DNA of 64,000 nt from Brucella grignonensis (GTDB lineage: Bacteria > Pseudomonadota > Alphaproteobacteria > Rhizobiales > Rhizobiaceae): positions 62,001 to 126,000 of the forward strand of contig NZ_NNRL01000168.1 in assembly GCF_002252505.1 (NCBI RefSeq), written 5' to 3'. Shown here piece after piece: positions 40,091-49,412 of this stretch. A program made the position numbers and the translations under genes. Under the pieces are notes generated by a model, which ran no database searches, had not been told where the DNA came from, and saw only the letters and a program-made list of their open reading frames with translations. The stretch's first letter is position 1. Every line of letters begins with the position of its first letter.

Positions 40091-40938
40091 ACCTCCGATA
40101 AAGCGGACGTTGTCTTCGTCCGCAACCAGCGATGCGCCGGGTCACTTTCACGACGCTTATGCCATATTTGCACAAAGGGTATGGGTGGCAACGCCACCGG
40201 TGCGGCCAGAACGATCAGATTATCGTCGGGCGGTAGATTTTTGAGCCCACCACGCGCGATGGTCAAAATCAGGTCTGTGCCCGCGATCAACTGTGGCGCA
40301 ACACCCCAATGCGGAACAACCACGGCGACATGGCGCGTGTGTCCTGCAAGTTTCAGGCTCTCTTCAATCTCGGTCGTTGCGTCGCCACGCACTGCAACAA
40401 GCGCATGCGGTCGCGCAAAATAAGTATCGGCGTCGAATGGTCGTCCTTCAAGGCTGCGACGATCCAGCAGACACACATATTCATCTTCCATCAGTATATC
40501 AGCCGCGATTTGAGCCGGCAAATGCGGGAACACCCCGAAACCCATATCAATCTCGCCATCCAGAACGCGCGCAATCATGCCTTCGCGACTAAACTGGCTG
40601 ATAGCCAGATCAATGCCGGGCGCATCCTTTCGTAATTCTCTGACCAGTTCCGGCAGCACGATACTGCCGCCATAATCGGACATGGAGAGATGAAAACGAT
40701 GTTGCGTGGTTGCAGGTTCAAAACCTGAAGGGCCAAGCACACTGCGAACGCCTGACAGAACTTCCGCAAGCGGCTTGGCAATTTCCATGGCTTTGATTGT
40801 AAGAGATAGCCCTGCACCTTCCCGAATGAGAAGTTGGTCATCCAGCAACTCGCGGAGACGCGCCAGCGCGTGACTGGCCGCTGGCTGGCTCATATTGAGC
40901 CGCACCGCCGCACGCGACACATGACGCTCTGTCAGAAG
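40087..40938 (-). pseudogene. LysR-family regulator, N-terminus removed by an IS6-family element
   Basis: The intact remainder reads LLTERHVSRAAVRLNMSQPA, then ASHALARLRELLDDQLLIRE and a complete effector domain, so the LysR HTH starts in the middle of its first helix. About 25-30 N-terminal residues that should precede LLTERHV are missing, and the reading frame enters the inverted repeat of an IS element at 40939. A GTG at 40920 opens a 277-residue frame, but that protein would have half an HTH and probably cannot bind DNA. The true N-terminus was not found elsewhere in the window. Confidence 0.8.
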
Positions 40939-41713
40939 GACATTGCCAAGTTATTTGGATTTGGTACTTTTGGTTGCTTGCCTGTTCAAGTCAGGCGGTC
41001 ATTTTCGCAGTGTAATTTGCCCATAGCCAGAATGCGTCAGCTCTTGCATGGCGGTATGAGGCGGCAGTGAGATTGTGGCGGCGAGGACGGAAGATCGTGT
41101 TGATTTGAAACGTCCCATGATTTTCTCGCGTTTTCGGTTCAGGCGGTATGAATTTTCAATCCTATTATTCAAACCCTTATGAACACGATGATCGGTATTT
41201 GGCGCAATAGTCCGTATCGGCTTAACATAGCTGGCAAGCTTGTCCGTCACCACGACGCGGGGCTGACCAAATTACCTGACCAGGCTGGAGAAGAAACGCT
41301 TGGCGGCCTTGGTATTGCAGCGTGCTTGAACCAGAATGACGAGAACATCGCCTTCCGCATCCATTGCCCGCCAGAGCCAGAATTTTCTGCCGCCGATCGT
41401 GATGACGATCTCATCCATATGCCACTTTTCATTCGGCCTTGGCCGGTCCTTGCGTATGCAATGAGCAAAATGACGGCCAAAATGATTGATCCAATGATCC
41501 AAAGGCGAACAGTTTTCCGGCTGACGATCACGCCACGTTCAGCAAGAAGATCTTCCACATCAGCTGTGCTCAGCGCAAACCGATGATAGGCCCATACCGC
41601 ATATGCGACAATCTCGCGCGGAAATCGAAACCCCTTCAATCGGGGAAATGAACTGGGTAACTTCATACCACCTCGATACCCGGCACGATCTGGTCAAACA
41701 ATTTGGCAATGCC
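40939..41713 (-). mobile_element. IS6-family insertion sequence (775 bp), transposase broken
   Basis: Terminal inverted repeats: left GACATTGCCAAGTTATTTG, right (reverse complement) GGCATTGCCAAATTGTTTG, 16 of 19 positions equal. Between them a degenerate IS6-type transposase on the minus strand fills the whole element. No 8-bp target duplication is visible (left flank GTCAGAAG, right flank TCTTGCTC), so flanking DNA was rearranged after insertion. It forms the left edge of the accessory island. Confidence 0.75.
40999..41666 (-). pseudogene. IS6-family transposase with two frameshifts
   Basis: The N-terminal part FREIVAYAVWAYHRFALSTA is followed by VEDLLAERGVIVSRKTVRLW. After a frame change come WHMDEIVITIGGRKFWLWRA and VQARCNTKAAKRFFSSLV. 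After a second change come VTDKLASY...HKGLNNRIENSY...RKREKIMGRFKS. Joined, these cover a whole IS6-type DDE transposase. The two frame changes lie near 41500 and near 41255, so it is inactive. Confidence 0.8.
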
Positions 41714-41802
41714 TCTTGCTCAAGGACATTATTGAGATATTTGACCTGCCGCATTGCAATGTACATCATTTATCTGCAACGCTTTGCGACAGGCTCTCTT
41801 AA
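41714..41802 (-). mobile_element. Internally deleted remnant of another IS6-type element
   Basis: On the minus strand an end like the IR of the element at 48337 (GCCTGTCGCAAAGCGTTGC) runs directly into RQVKYLNNVLEQ, a motif from the C-terminal third of IS6 transposases. So it is an IR plus a piece of the gene, cut by the element at 40939-41713. It ends 22 bases before the stop codon of the Ig/RCC1 gene. Confidence 0.6.
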
Positions 41803-41824
41803 AAACCGCTTCTCAGATTACGGT

Positions 41825-44800
41825 CTATGCACCCGAGTTCAACTCGTATGAGATGTTACCCTGCAGAGGCGCCGGGATCGCAGCATTGTTACCTTCAGCA
41901 GCTCGATTGCCCCAGGCCAGCACCCGGTTATCAGCCGTTAGCGCTACAAAGGCTTCGTGACTTGCATAAATTGCCCGAACCTCAGTCAATTGCAAGGCAA
42001 TGTTCGTTGGGATGACCCCGCCGGAGTTTGCGTCTCCCCATGCGACCACTGTGCCGTTTGCTCGCAATGCCGCGAATGCTCTTGTACTCGCTACGACTTG
42101 AATAATATCTGTCAAACTGGGGATCACGCTACCGTCTGGGAAGCTCCCACCATGATCGGCGTCTCCCCAGACCACTACCTGGCCAGATTGACGGCGCGCC
42201 GCGAACGCTAGTGCACTTCCTGTAATTTCAACGATATCTGTCAGATTGGAAATCCCGCTATTAGCCGGAATGTTGCCACCATAAGCATCATTCCCCCAAG
42301 CGACCACTTGGCCATTAGCTCGCAATACTGCGAACGCCCAACTATTGGGCACGAGCTTAACAGCATCTGTCAGATTGGAGATTCCACTATCTGCAAGCAT
42401 ATCGCTCCTTCCCCAAGCCACTACCTGACCAGTCCTGCGCCGTGCTGCAAACGCATATGCACTTGCCACAACTTCGACAACATCGGTTAAAGCTGAAATC
42501 CCACTGTCGACCGGAATATCACCACCATAATCAGCAAGTCCCCAAGCTACAACCTGACCTGTATTCCGCAGTGCGGCGAACGCAAACCAATTTGGTATGA
42601 GTTCAACGATATCAGTTAGACTAGAAATCCCGCTGCTGGCAGGAATGCTGCCACCAGTCTTGGCCTCTCCCCAAGCGACTACCTGGCCGGTCTTGCGCAG
42701 CGCCGCGAACGCTTGAAAATTTCCCACAACTTCGACGATATTTGTCAGATTGGAGATCCCGCTAGTGGCGGGGATACTACCTCCACTATCATCAGGGCCC
42801 CATGCTACCACCTGGCCAGTGCTCCGCCGTGCCGCGAACGCAGATTTAGATGCCACGACGTCAACGATATCGGTTAGGCTGGAAATTCCACTGCTGGGCG
42901 GAATTGCACCACCAGAGCTTGCACTCCCCCAAGCCACAACTTGACCTGCTTGCCGGCGTGCTGCGAACGCAGAAGAATTTGCGGTAACTGCAACGATATC
43001 CGTCAGACCGGAAATTCCACTGCTGGGCGGAATTGCACCACCAGAGCTTGCACTCCCCCAAGCTACTAGCGAACCTGCGTCTTGTTGAGCAGCAAATGCC
43101 CCATCCGCGTTTTCTCCGCTACCTGACAAGTTCCGGGGACGGATTTGCACGCGATCTCCCAGAGCCTGCACCTCCAGAACCTCGGCTGGCCTGGTATCCA
43201 CGAAGCGAGAGCCGGTCACGGTCTCGGCATTGGTCTGATCTGCATAGCGCCACAACGCCTCCACCGGCTGGCGCGTCTGTGCATCCAGCGCCGTCAATAC
43301 GCTCTGACCAGGGAAATAGGCGAAAGCCGCCTCCTGTGCAGTTCGTCCCGTTCTTGATCTTGCGCCCATGACGAGCAATCGACCATTGCGTGCTGTTGCC
43401 TGGATTGCGTAACTTGCAGGATCGGATGTTATCACGCTTCCGGCTCGATTGACGGTATAATCCATTGTGATTGTGGTGCCGTTATTGGCGGCGACCACGG
43501 CATGCGGCACGGTCACGATCACATCCTGATCCGTCTGCAGCACTGTGAATGGCACATCGGTTGTGCCCGCTCCAGCCTTCCCGCGCCAGTGCAGCGTTCC
43601 GGTATCACCTGCAATCAGACGGGCCGCTGCAATAATGCGCACCGATGCACCACTTGCAGGCACATTGGCCGTGATCAGAACATTGCCTTGCGCTTCATCA
43701 ACACGCGGCGCCGGCAGTATCACCTGCGCAACCCCGACCCAAAGTCGTAAAGACGCTGACTTGCCAACTTGCACACCGCCACGCACAACAGAATAGCTCG
43801 CTGTCACGTAATGATCGAGATTACCTGCAATATCCTCCTCATAGACCCTGAAACTCACACCGGAGGCCCGCTCCGCCGCTGTTTCAACCGCTTGACTGTC
43901 CGAATACGGCCCGGTCTTATCGCCAATCCATGCCAGCCGCACTTCATCACCGATAGCAATACCGGCATAGGCCGGAACGTGCACATCCACATAAGGTAAG
44001 GCCGGACTCAGCCGGTCGCCATCAGCTTTCGGCACCGTTGGTGCTGGTAAAAGTGCTACGCTTCCGGTGATCTGTAATTGCAAGCGCGCCGATTGCTGCG
44101 CCGGCACTTCTGACACTAAAGTGGCTTTCACCTGATAGTACACTTCTACCGTACCACCCGTCAGCGCTGCGATCTCGGCACGCGGCACTTCGAACAAGAT
44201 ATCATGCCCCACTGCGCCCTGCGTCACGATCAACGGCTCCGTATAATAGGTCGGTTGCCCGTTGGCCCGCTGGCCCGCCCAGATCATGGTGACTTCATTG
44301 CCCTTGGCCATGCTCGGATAAGGCGTGATACGCACGGTCGCTGATGACAGGTCATAAGCCAGTTGACCGCCATTTGCCTGGTCGACCGAAGGTGCCGCCA
44401 AGCTAATGGCCTGCCCCTTTATGTTCACCTGTGTACGCTGAGATGGCAGTGCCCTCCCGTCCAATTTACGTAAAGTATATGAGACAATCGCCACACCTTG
44501 CGCAATCGCGGCAACCTTCGCATTCGGGATTGAAAACTGAGCCACCTGCGGCACATTTTGCAATACCCGGCTTGTGCTGTAGCCGACCGCAGCGCCTCCG
44601 GCATCACGGCCGGCCCATAGCAGCTCTATCGTATCGCCCGCGGTGAATTCGCTCCCGATTGCAATGACCTGTACGGTCGCGTCCCTGCCGGCCAGAATGG
44701 CCAGATCCACAATCCCATCGACAGCCTCGGCAACCAACGGCGCACCCAGCTGCGTATTACTAGCCGTCACCATGACCCTGGTTATTAAAGACCAACCGTC

Positions 44801-45526
44801 TGACGGGTTCAAGGCCGCATCGATGATTTGATAGTGCAGCGCGATTTCGCCATCGCCCGCTTCCAGAATTGCCGCTTCATTGACCGTGAAACGTACCGGC
44901 TTCCCTACATCGTCAGGCTGCACGGTAACCCAGATCCGTTCGCCGCCCCACCAGAACTCAATCCGGTCATATTCCGCCATATTCAGATAGGGCTGTATGG
45001 TGATCTCGACGCCGCTTTGAGCCCCCGCTTTGTTCACGCCGGATTCTGCAACATCGGGCGGGACGATAGGGGCGGCGATATTTTTGTTTTCCTGTGTGCT
45101 ATGGTCCGGATTTACCCCACCAGGAATATCGAATTTAACCCAAATATCACAGGGCGATGCAACTGCAGTTGCAGTGCTTAAAGCAGTGAGGCGATAATAG
45201 GGCGCTACGCGACCGGGTTGGATGCTGGATTCGGGTATGTTCAAGCCGATACGCGTGTTTATGTTGTACTCATCAACCGTAGTAGAGGTGATCGGAAGAT
45301 CCGGCGCTCCCCAAAATACCTCGATGAAATCACCTACCAGCATCCGTTGATAGGGGTCGACGAATACTTTCAAACCATCCCTGACAGCGTTCACACCTAC
45401 GGCATGAAGGTTTGCATCCGGATCACCAAAAGGGACTGCAACAGCTGTCGGAATATCCAGCTGAGCAAGTGGAGGAGTTGATTCATCTGTAAGCGGAAGG
45501 ACGGTGTTTTTTGTGTTTTTTGCCAT
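41825..45526 (-). CDS. Large repeat protein: Ig-like modules plus C-terminal RCC1-like repeats
   Basis: Start at ATG 45526 (MAKNTKNTVLPL) with AGGAG nine bases upstream; 1233 residues. After an N-terminal segment come about six beta-rich modules of ~110 residues that share the pattern 'APxVxxAxGxxL...GDxxxLxWxG...FxVPxxxVAAxxGxxxxxxYxV', e.g. ILPAPRVDEAQGNVLI and LLPAPTVPKADGDRLS. A linker follows, then ten repeats of ~43 residues (residues ~805-1233) of the form GQVVAWGxxxxGGxIPxxSG, ISxLTDIVxVVxxxxAFAAR, typical of RCC1/BNR propellers. There is no signal peptide, membrane segment or LPXTG. Related mosaics occur in pseudomonads as far as I recall. Function unknown; extracellular or cell-surface binding is inferred. 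It lies inside an IS-rich island with a 663-residue module-sharing gene upstream on the same strand. Confidence 0.75.
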   Translation of the reverse strand: MAKNTKNTVLPLTDESTPPLAQLDIPTAVAVPFGDPDANLHAVGVNAVRDGLKVFVDPYQRMLVGDFIEVFWGAPDLPITSTTVDEYNINTRIGLNIPESSIQPGRVAPYYRLTALSTATAVASPCDIWVKFDIPGGVNPDHSTQENKNIAAPIVPPDVAESGVNKAGAQSGVEITIQPYLNMAEYDRIEFWWGGERIWVTVQPDDVGKPVRFTVNEAAILEAGDGEIALHYQIIDAALNPSDGWSLITRVMVTASNTQLGAPLVAEAVDGIVDLAILAGRDATVQVIAIGSEFTAGDTIELLWAGRDAGGAAVGYSTSRVLQNVPQVAQFSIPNAKVAAIAQGVAIVSYTLRKLDGRALPSQRTQVNIKGQAISLAAPSVDQANGGQLAYDLSSATVRITPYPSMAKGNEVTMIWAGQRANGQPTYYTEPLIVTQGAVGHDILFEVPRAEIAALTGGTVEVYYQVKATLVSEVPAQQSARLQLQITGSVALLPAPTVPKADGDRLSPALPYVDVHVPAYAGIAIGDEVRLAWIGDKTGPYSDSQAVETAAERASGVSFRVYEEDIAGNLDHYVTASYSVVRGGVQVGKSASLRLWVGVAQVILPAPRVDEAQGNVLITANVPASGASVRIIAAARLIAGDTGTLHWRGKAGAGTTDVPFTVLQTDQDVIVTVPHAVVAANNGTTITMDYTVNRAGSVITSDPASYAIQATARNGRLLVMGARSRTGRTAQEAAFAYFPGQSVLTALDAQTRQPVEALWRYADQTNAETVTGSRFVDTRPAEVLEVQALGDRVQIRPRNLSGSGENADGAFAAQQDAGSLVAWGSASSGGAIPPSSGISGLTDIVAVTANSSAFAARRQAGQVVAWGSASSGGAIPPSSGISSLTDIVDVVASKSAFAARRSTGQVVAWGPDDSGGSIPATSGISNLTNIVEVVGNFQAFAALRKTGQVVAWGEAKTGGSIPASSGISSLTDIVELIPNWFAFAALRNTGQVVAWGLADYGGDIPVDSGISALTDVVEVVASAYAFAARRRTGQVVAWGRSDMLADSGISNLTDAVKLVPNSWAFAVLRANGQVVAWGNDAYGGNIPANSGISNLTDIVEITGSALAFAARRQSGQVVVWGDADHGGSFPDGSVIPSLTDIIQVVASTRAFAALRANGTVVAWGDANSGGVIPTNIALQLTEVRAIYASHEAFVALTADNRVLAWGNRAAEGNNAAIPAPLQGNISYELNSGA
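41831..43110 (-). repeat. Ten tandem ~129-bp coding repeats (RCC1-like)
   Basis: The repeats encode 43-residue units and drift from each other. Units one and two (around 42882 and 43011) share over 50 nearly identical bases and are exactly 129 bp apart, showing a recent in-register duplication. The sixth unit is shortened to ~39 residues. It is a coding array, not CRISPR. Confidence 0.85.
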
Positions 45527-45550
45527 TCTGGACTCCTGACACCCAAGCAA

Positions 45551-45938
45551 AGTGATCCTCTGCGGGGTGTTGTTAATAAATATCGCGCTTCTATCGCGCT
45601 AAAAAATGAACCGCTGCGCCACGCAACAATATATTGCGGGCATAGATAAACTGTAGCTGCACCCGAAGATGCAACATTCCGTTTCCTTTAATCATTAGAT
45701 AATCTGGTTTGGTATTATGTGTGCAGTATCGTGTGGCCAAGTAGTGCTGAATTAAATCGTTCGGCTTGTACTATTTTCATTCCTTTTCTAGTTGTGGGAT
45801 GGGGGGCGGGTAAAGTCCCTACTCCCATCCCACGATTTATATAGGACAACATTTAAACACTAATGCACCGTCTTTCAGCTAAGGAAATCCCGCCAATGTG
45901 TATCAGTGCCAATGTCGTCACAAAACCACAAATGAAAA
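45551..45938 (-). other. AT-rich gap between the two Ig-module genes
   Basis: About 390 bases with no coding frame. It holds a hairpin at 45794-45833 (GTGGGATGGG paired with CCCATCCCAC), 106 bases before the stop-codon side of the 663-residue gene, which may act as its terminator on the minus strand, although no T-tract follows. The promoter of the 1233-residue gene should lie here too; none was clear. Confidence 0.5.
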
Positions 45939-47930
45939 TCAGTTACCAGACGGTGATGACAATTCGACTTTGACCGTCGCTATTTTCGAAGTATATTTAT
46001 TGCCTTTCTGATCAACTATATATTTTGCGCTAGCCGAACCCTGCCTTTGGTTTCCAGTTACTGCAGCAATCGTATCGACGTAGGGTGAGTAAGGCACTGT
46101 AAATTCCATACCATTTGCCATGAGAACTTCTGTTACAGTCATACTCTGATCATATTCAGTGCCTGGAATCTCGCTGTCGGTGGCGTTGTTGGTGGTTTTA
46201 AAAGCGACCCACAGTAGCTTTACCGTATCACCCACTTTCATTCCGGCATACGGTGCAACCCTGATTTTGACACCACCGCCAGCTATTATTGTTTCCTTCG
46301 TTATCCAGTTTTTGGCTGTCGTGCCCATGATCGTTGGTGCAAGCAGTCCATCCGGCCCGCCAGGGGTGTCCATGTCAACAACCACCTTTGCTGAAGGCGA
46401 GTAAATGGAATTCTTTGGCGGTTTCGTGCTAGGTCGGCTAACAGTGTAATGCACTTCAAAGTCATCGGTGTCGGCGGTAGCATCGACAATACTTGCGGGA
46501 ATTTGAATAGGCGGAAATGTTTTTGCAGCTAGATCAGCCGCAGAGATTGTATAAGCTCCAAGGGGGATAGGCTTGTTCGGCATTTCTCCCCAGATCAATT
46601 CAATCACTGCACCTTCTTCAGTGATGATTGGAGCAGCCGGATTACCTCGGCCACTTTGATAAAACGGAATGATTGCCGTTGCGGCTTTCCCCTTGTCGTC
46701 GGCGAGCAGTGTATTTACTGCATTCTTATTGCTCCCACCTCTGATCGATGGAGGTTGCAATGCTTCATTCACGTTAGTGTCTGGAACAGGATCGACCGGT
46801 CCCACAGTGCTAACATCTACTGTCACTGGTATGCTGCTTGATTGTGTAACACTCGCTCCACGCTGCACTTCATAGCGAACTTGGATAGTGCCGGAGCCTT
46901 CTTTCAGCACGATCGCTCTTGGCACTGAAACAAAGACCGGAAACTCGTTTGCCGACACCATTTCGGGGCTAAGTGAGGAACTTCCCCAATACGCCACGAC
47001 GCTGTCACCATTTACTATATTCGTATAAGCAAGGATCTGAATCTCGACTCCGGCATTAGCATCATCGAGGTCTATCAGGCCGTCTGCGGCCAGAGGCACG
47101 ATAGGATCTTGCAGATTGGTAGGTTCTGGCTGCAACGACACATCAACGTAGGCCATTTCCGAAGGCGGCCCCTCATACCCGACACGGCTGACCAGGTTAT
47201 ACTGTAAATAAACTCGACTATCCGGAAGAGCCGTGAACTGCGCTCCTGGAATCACAATCGGTATCTTCTGGTCTGTCACATGCTGAGCAGTTACCACAAC
47301 AGCGGGAATCGCTGTCGTCTTTCTTGAGTTCCACCACAGTATAACCGTTTGACCCGCCTCCATTTCATCATAAGCCGGTACTGTCACGATGACTTGATCG
47401 TTATTCTCCTCAAGATATTTTGTCGTGATTTTGTTGTTCATATTTGGGGGGAATAGCAAAGACACTGGAATATTGTTTTTATTTGGAGGTTCGCGATCAA
47501 TCTTTATAATCAGAGCTTCTGACATATCTTTTTGTGCAGAACCAGAAACAACTTGATATCTCACTTCAACTTGGCCTTTGTAACTGCCAAACTGATAATT
47601 TTCGAGTTTGAATGGAAATTTGTACGGTGTCGGTGGTAGCGGATTAGGCACCTCAAATAGGGGCTGGAGACCTGGAACATTATTTATATATAAATATACG
47701 TCATCATCAGGCGCAACACGCGGCCATGGTCGAATCTCGAGATTGAGCCCATTATCAAGAATAGCTTTTGTCGCCAGATTGCCTGGCTGTAAAAACGCTT
47801 CCAATGGAACCGGTGCTGCCAGCGGCGGTGGTGGTGGTGGTGGGGGTTCCTCCCCGTCGCGAAATTTCTTCAACCGCATTTGGATTTGCAATGCACGTGC
47901 CTCATCAGCACTTATCTTTTTTGATTCCAT
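45939..47930 (-). CDS. Ig-like module protein with poly-proline linker, paralogous modules to the Ig/RCC1 protein
   Basis: The 663-residue protein begins MESKKISADEARALQIQMRL; a basic helix is followed by PPPPPPPP near residue 31. Then about five modules of ~110-130 residues carry the same signatures as the neighbouring 1233-residue protein (IVPLAADGLIDLDDANAGVE, GDTVKLLWVAFKTTNN, PIQIPASIVDATADTDDFEV). It has no RCC1 part, signal peptide or membrane helix, and few cysteines. It lies upstream of that protein on the same strand with a 412-base gap, so the two may work together. Function unknown; an exported or particle-like structural role is only a guess. Confidence 0.7.
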   Translation of the reverse strand: MESKKISADEARALQIQMRLKKFRDGEEPPPPPPPPLAAPVPLEAFLQPGNLATKAILDNGLNLEIRPWPRVAPDDDVYLYINNVPGLQPLFEVPNPLPPTPYKFPFKLENYQFGSYKGQVEVRYQVVSGSAQKDMSEALIIKIDREPPNKNNIPVSLLFPPNMNNKITTKYLEENNDQVIVTVPAYDEMEAGQTVILWWNSRKTTAIPAVVVTAQHVTDQKIPIVIPGAQFTALPDSRVYLQYNLVSRVGYEGPPSEMAYVDVSLQPEPTNLQDPIVPLAADGLIDLDDANAGVEIQILAYTNIVNGDSVVAYWGSSSLSPEMVSANEFPVFVSVPRAIVLKEGSGTIQVRYEVQRGASVTQSSSIPVTVDVSTVGPVDPVPDTNVNEALQPPSIRGGSNKNAVNTLLADDKGKAATAIIPFYQSGRGNPAAPIITEEGAVIELIWGEMPNKPIPLGAYTISAADLAAKTFPPIQIPASIVDATADTDDFEVHYTVSRPSTKPPKNSIYSPSAKVVVDMDTPGGPDGLLAPTIMGTTAKNWITKETIIAGGGVKIRVAPYAGMKVGDTVKLLWVAFKTTNNATDSEIPGTEYDQSMTVTEVLMANGMEFTVPYSPYVDTIAAVTGNQRQGSASAKYIVDQKGNKYTSKIATVKVELSSPSGN

Positions 47931-48165
47931 CGTTTATTCTCCGTAAGAGATCGTCGCAAGACAATCGGTTTATACATGATCATTTGGATCGCTATGCTGC
48001 GAGAATTATGAGTTTTACCAATACGCATTGCAGAGTTGGTAATAATATTAAATGAAATATTCACTTTCAAATTCTTGAAAATAAATTACGTATCAATGCA
48101 ATTTTATTTTATATTATGCCAGGGAGATAAAAACTCGTATTTTTGGCAGGATAAACAAGAAAAGT
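47931..48165. other. AT-rich region upstream of the Ig-module genes
   Basis: No gene seen. It should contain the promoter of the 663-residue gene (minus strand). It ends at an IS6-type remnant. Confidence 0.4.
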
Positions 48166-48336
48166 GGATCTGTTGCAGACGTTTCGTCAATGATGTGGGT
48201 GATAGTACTCTGGCTTACAATCTCAGTCTTCGGAGTTTGAAGGAAATGATGGCTGAACGCGGCATCCCGATGGATCATTCCACTGTGCATCGCTGGGTTC
48301 TGTATTTCAGTCTAAAGCTGCTTGAGCATTTCAATG
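48166..48336 (+). mobile_element. IS6-family remnant (N-terminal part of transposase)
   Basis: It begins GGATCTGTTGCAGAC, like an IS6-type inverted repeat, and then encodes NLSLRSLKEMMAERGIPMDH followed by STVHRWVLYFSLKLLEHF, the N-terminal domain of an IS240/IS6 transposase. It is cut by the next IS element at 48337. Confidence 0.7.
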
Positions 48337-49154
48337 GCTGTGTCGCAAAGTTATTGTCTCTGACCTGTTGAATTCAAGTCTGTTATGATTGGTCGAAAGT
48401 TATTGGAGACCGATAATGATCGATTTCAAAGGCATGCAGTTTCCCAAAAGTGTCATCCTGCATGCCGTTTTCTTCTACGTGCGTTATCCAGTCTCCTATC
48501 GTGACCTTCAGGAAACTCTGGCTGAACGCGGCATATTTATCGATCATGCAACCCTGAACCGATGGGGTATTCGTTCCTCACCGCAGATCGCCGCGCAGGC
48601 TCAGCTGCACAAACGGCCCACGGCTCTCGTTCCTGGCGCGTTGACGAGGCCTATATCAAGGTGAAGGGAAAATGGACGTATCTTTATCGCGCTGTTGACC
48701 GCAATGGCCAAACTCTTGATTTCCTGTTGTCTGAGTGCCGGGATCTGGCTGCAGCGCGCCGGTTTTTCAAGAAGACCATTGTAACCAACGGTGTTCCCGA
48801 GAGGGTTGTCATTGACAAGGGCGGAGCCAATCTGGCCGGGCTGCAGGCTGTGAACACGATCTTGAAATTCACAGGTACCGGCGAGATCATTGAAATCCGC
48901 CAGAACAAATATCTCAACAATATCCTTGAACAAGACCACCGGTTTATCAAGCGGATCACTAAGCCGATGATGGGTTTCAAAACATTTCATTCCGCTGCAG
49001 CCACACTCGCTGGAATCGAAGTGGCGCATATGATCCGCAAAAAGCAGTTCGCCAACGGCAACCGATCACCATTTCAGGTCTTTGCTGAACTCGCAGCATA
49101 ATTGCGTCCAGAGATAAGGACAGTTCTACTCTGCTCAAAACTTTGCGACACAGC
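48337..49154 (+). mobile_element. IS6-family insertion sequence, 818 bp
   Basis: Ends: GCTGTGTCGCAAAGTT at the left and its exact inverted copy at the right (…AACTTTGCGACACAGC). The 818-bp length is typical of IS6/IS26-type elements. No target-site duplication (left TTTCAATG, right TCTCTGCG), so both sides have been rearranged. It separates two other IS6 remnants. Confidence 0.85.
48416..49101 (+). pseudogene. IS6-family transposase with one frameshift
   Basis: From ATG 48416 (TTGGAGA upstream): MIDFKGMQFPKSVILHAVFF, then RDLQETLAERGIFIDHATLN and AAQAQLHKRPTA in one frame. Then, in another frame, come RSWRVDEAYIKVKGKWTYLY, RAVDRNGQTLDFLL and YLNNILEQDHRFIKRITKP. The frame changes near 48621-48632, where two bases too many (CTCTCG for CTCG) interrupt the family consensus ATARSWR. 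The remaining catalytic domain has all three acidic residues. Confidence 0.8.
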
Positions 49155-49320
49155 TCTCTGCGGTGAGGAACGAATACCCCATCGGTTCAGCGCATGATCG
49201 ATATATCTGCCGCGTTCAGCCAAAATTTTCTGAAGGTCACGATAGAAAACCGAATAGCGCACATAAAAGCAGACGGCGTGCAGGATGACACTTTTGGGAA
49301 ACTGCGTACCCTTGAGATTC
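49155..49320 (-). mobile_element. IS6-family remnant, N-terminal transposase part
   Basis: Minus-strand MNLKGTQFPKSVILHAVCFY, then VRYSVFYRDLQKILAERGRY and IDHALNRWGIRSSPQ. It is nearly the same as the start of the element at 48337 but truncated by that element at its inner side and by the Tn3-type inverted repeat at 49357. Confidence 0.7.
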
Positions 49321-49412
49321 ATCATCGCCATTAAGGTCCAAACAACACGTGCCATCTTGGCGTCACGACACGAAAGTGCTCGGATTGTCCGACTTATGAG
49401 AACAGAGGGGGA

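Noticed and set aside
40920-40920. GTG start for a functional 277-residue LysR protein
   Set aside because: It would begin inside the HTH; the frame continues upstream in LysR-like residues until the IS end, so the gene is truncated.
41831-43110. Tandem array as a possible CRISPR
   Set aside because: The units are 129 bp in one open reading frame and encode RCC1-like repeats; there is no short constant repeat with unique spacers and no cas gene.
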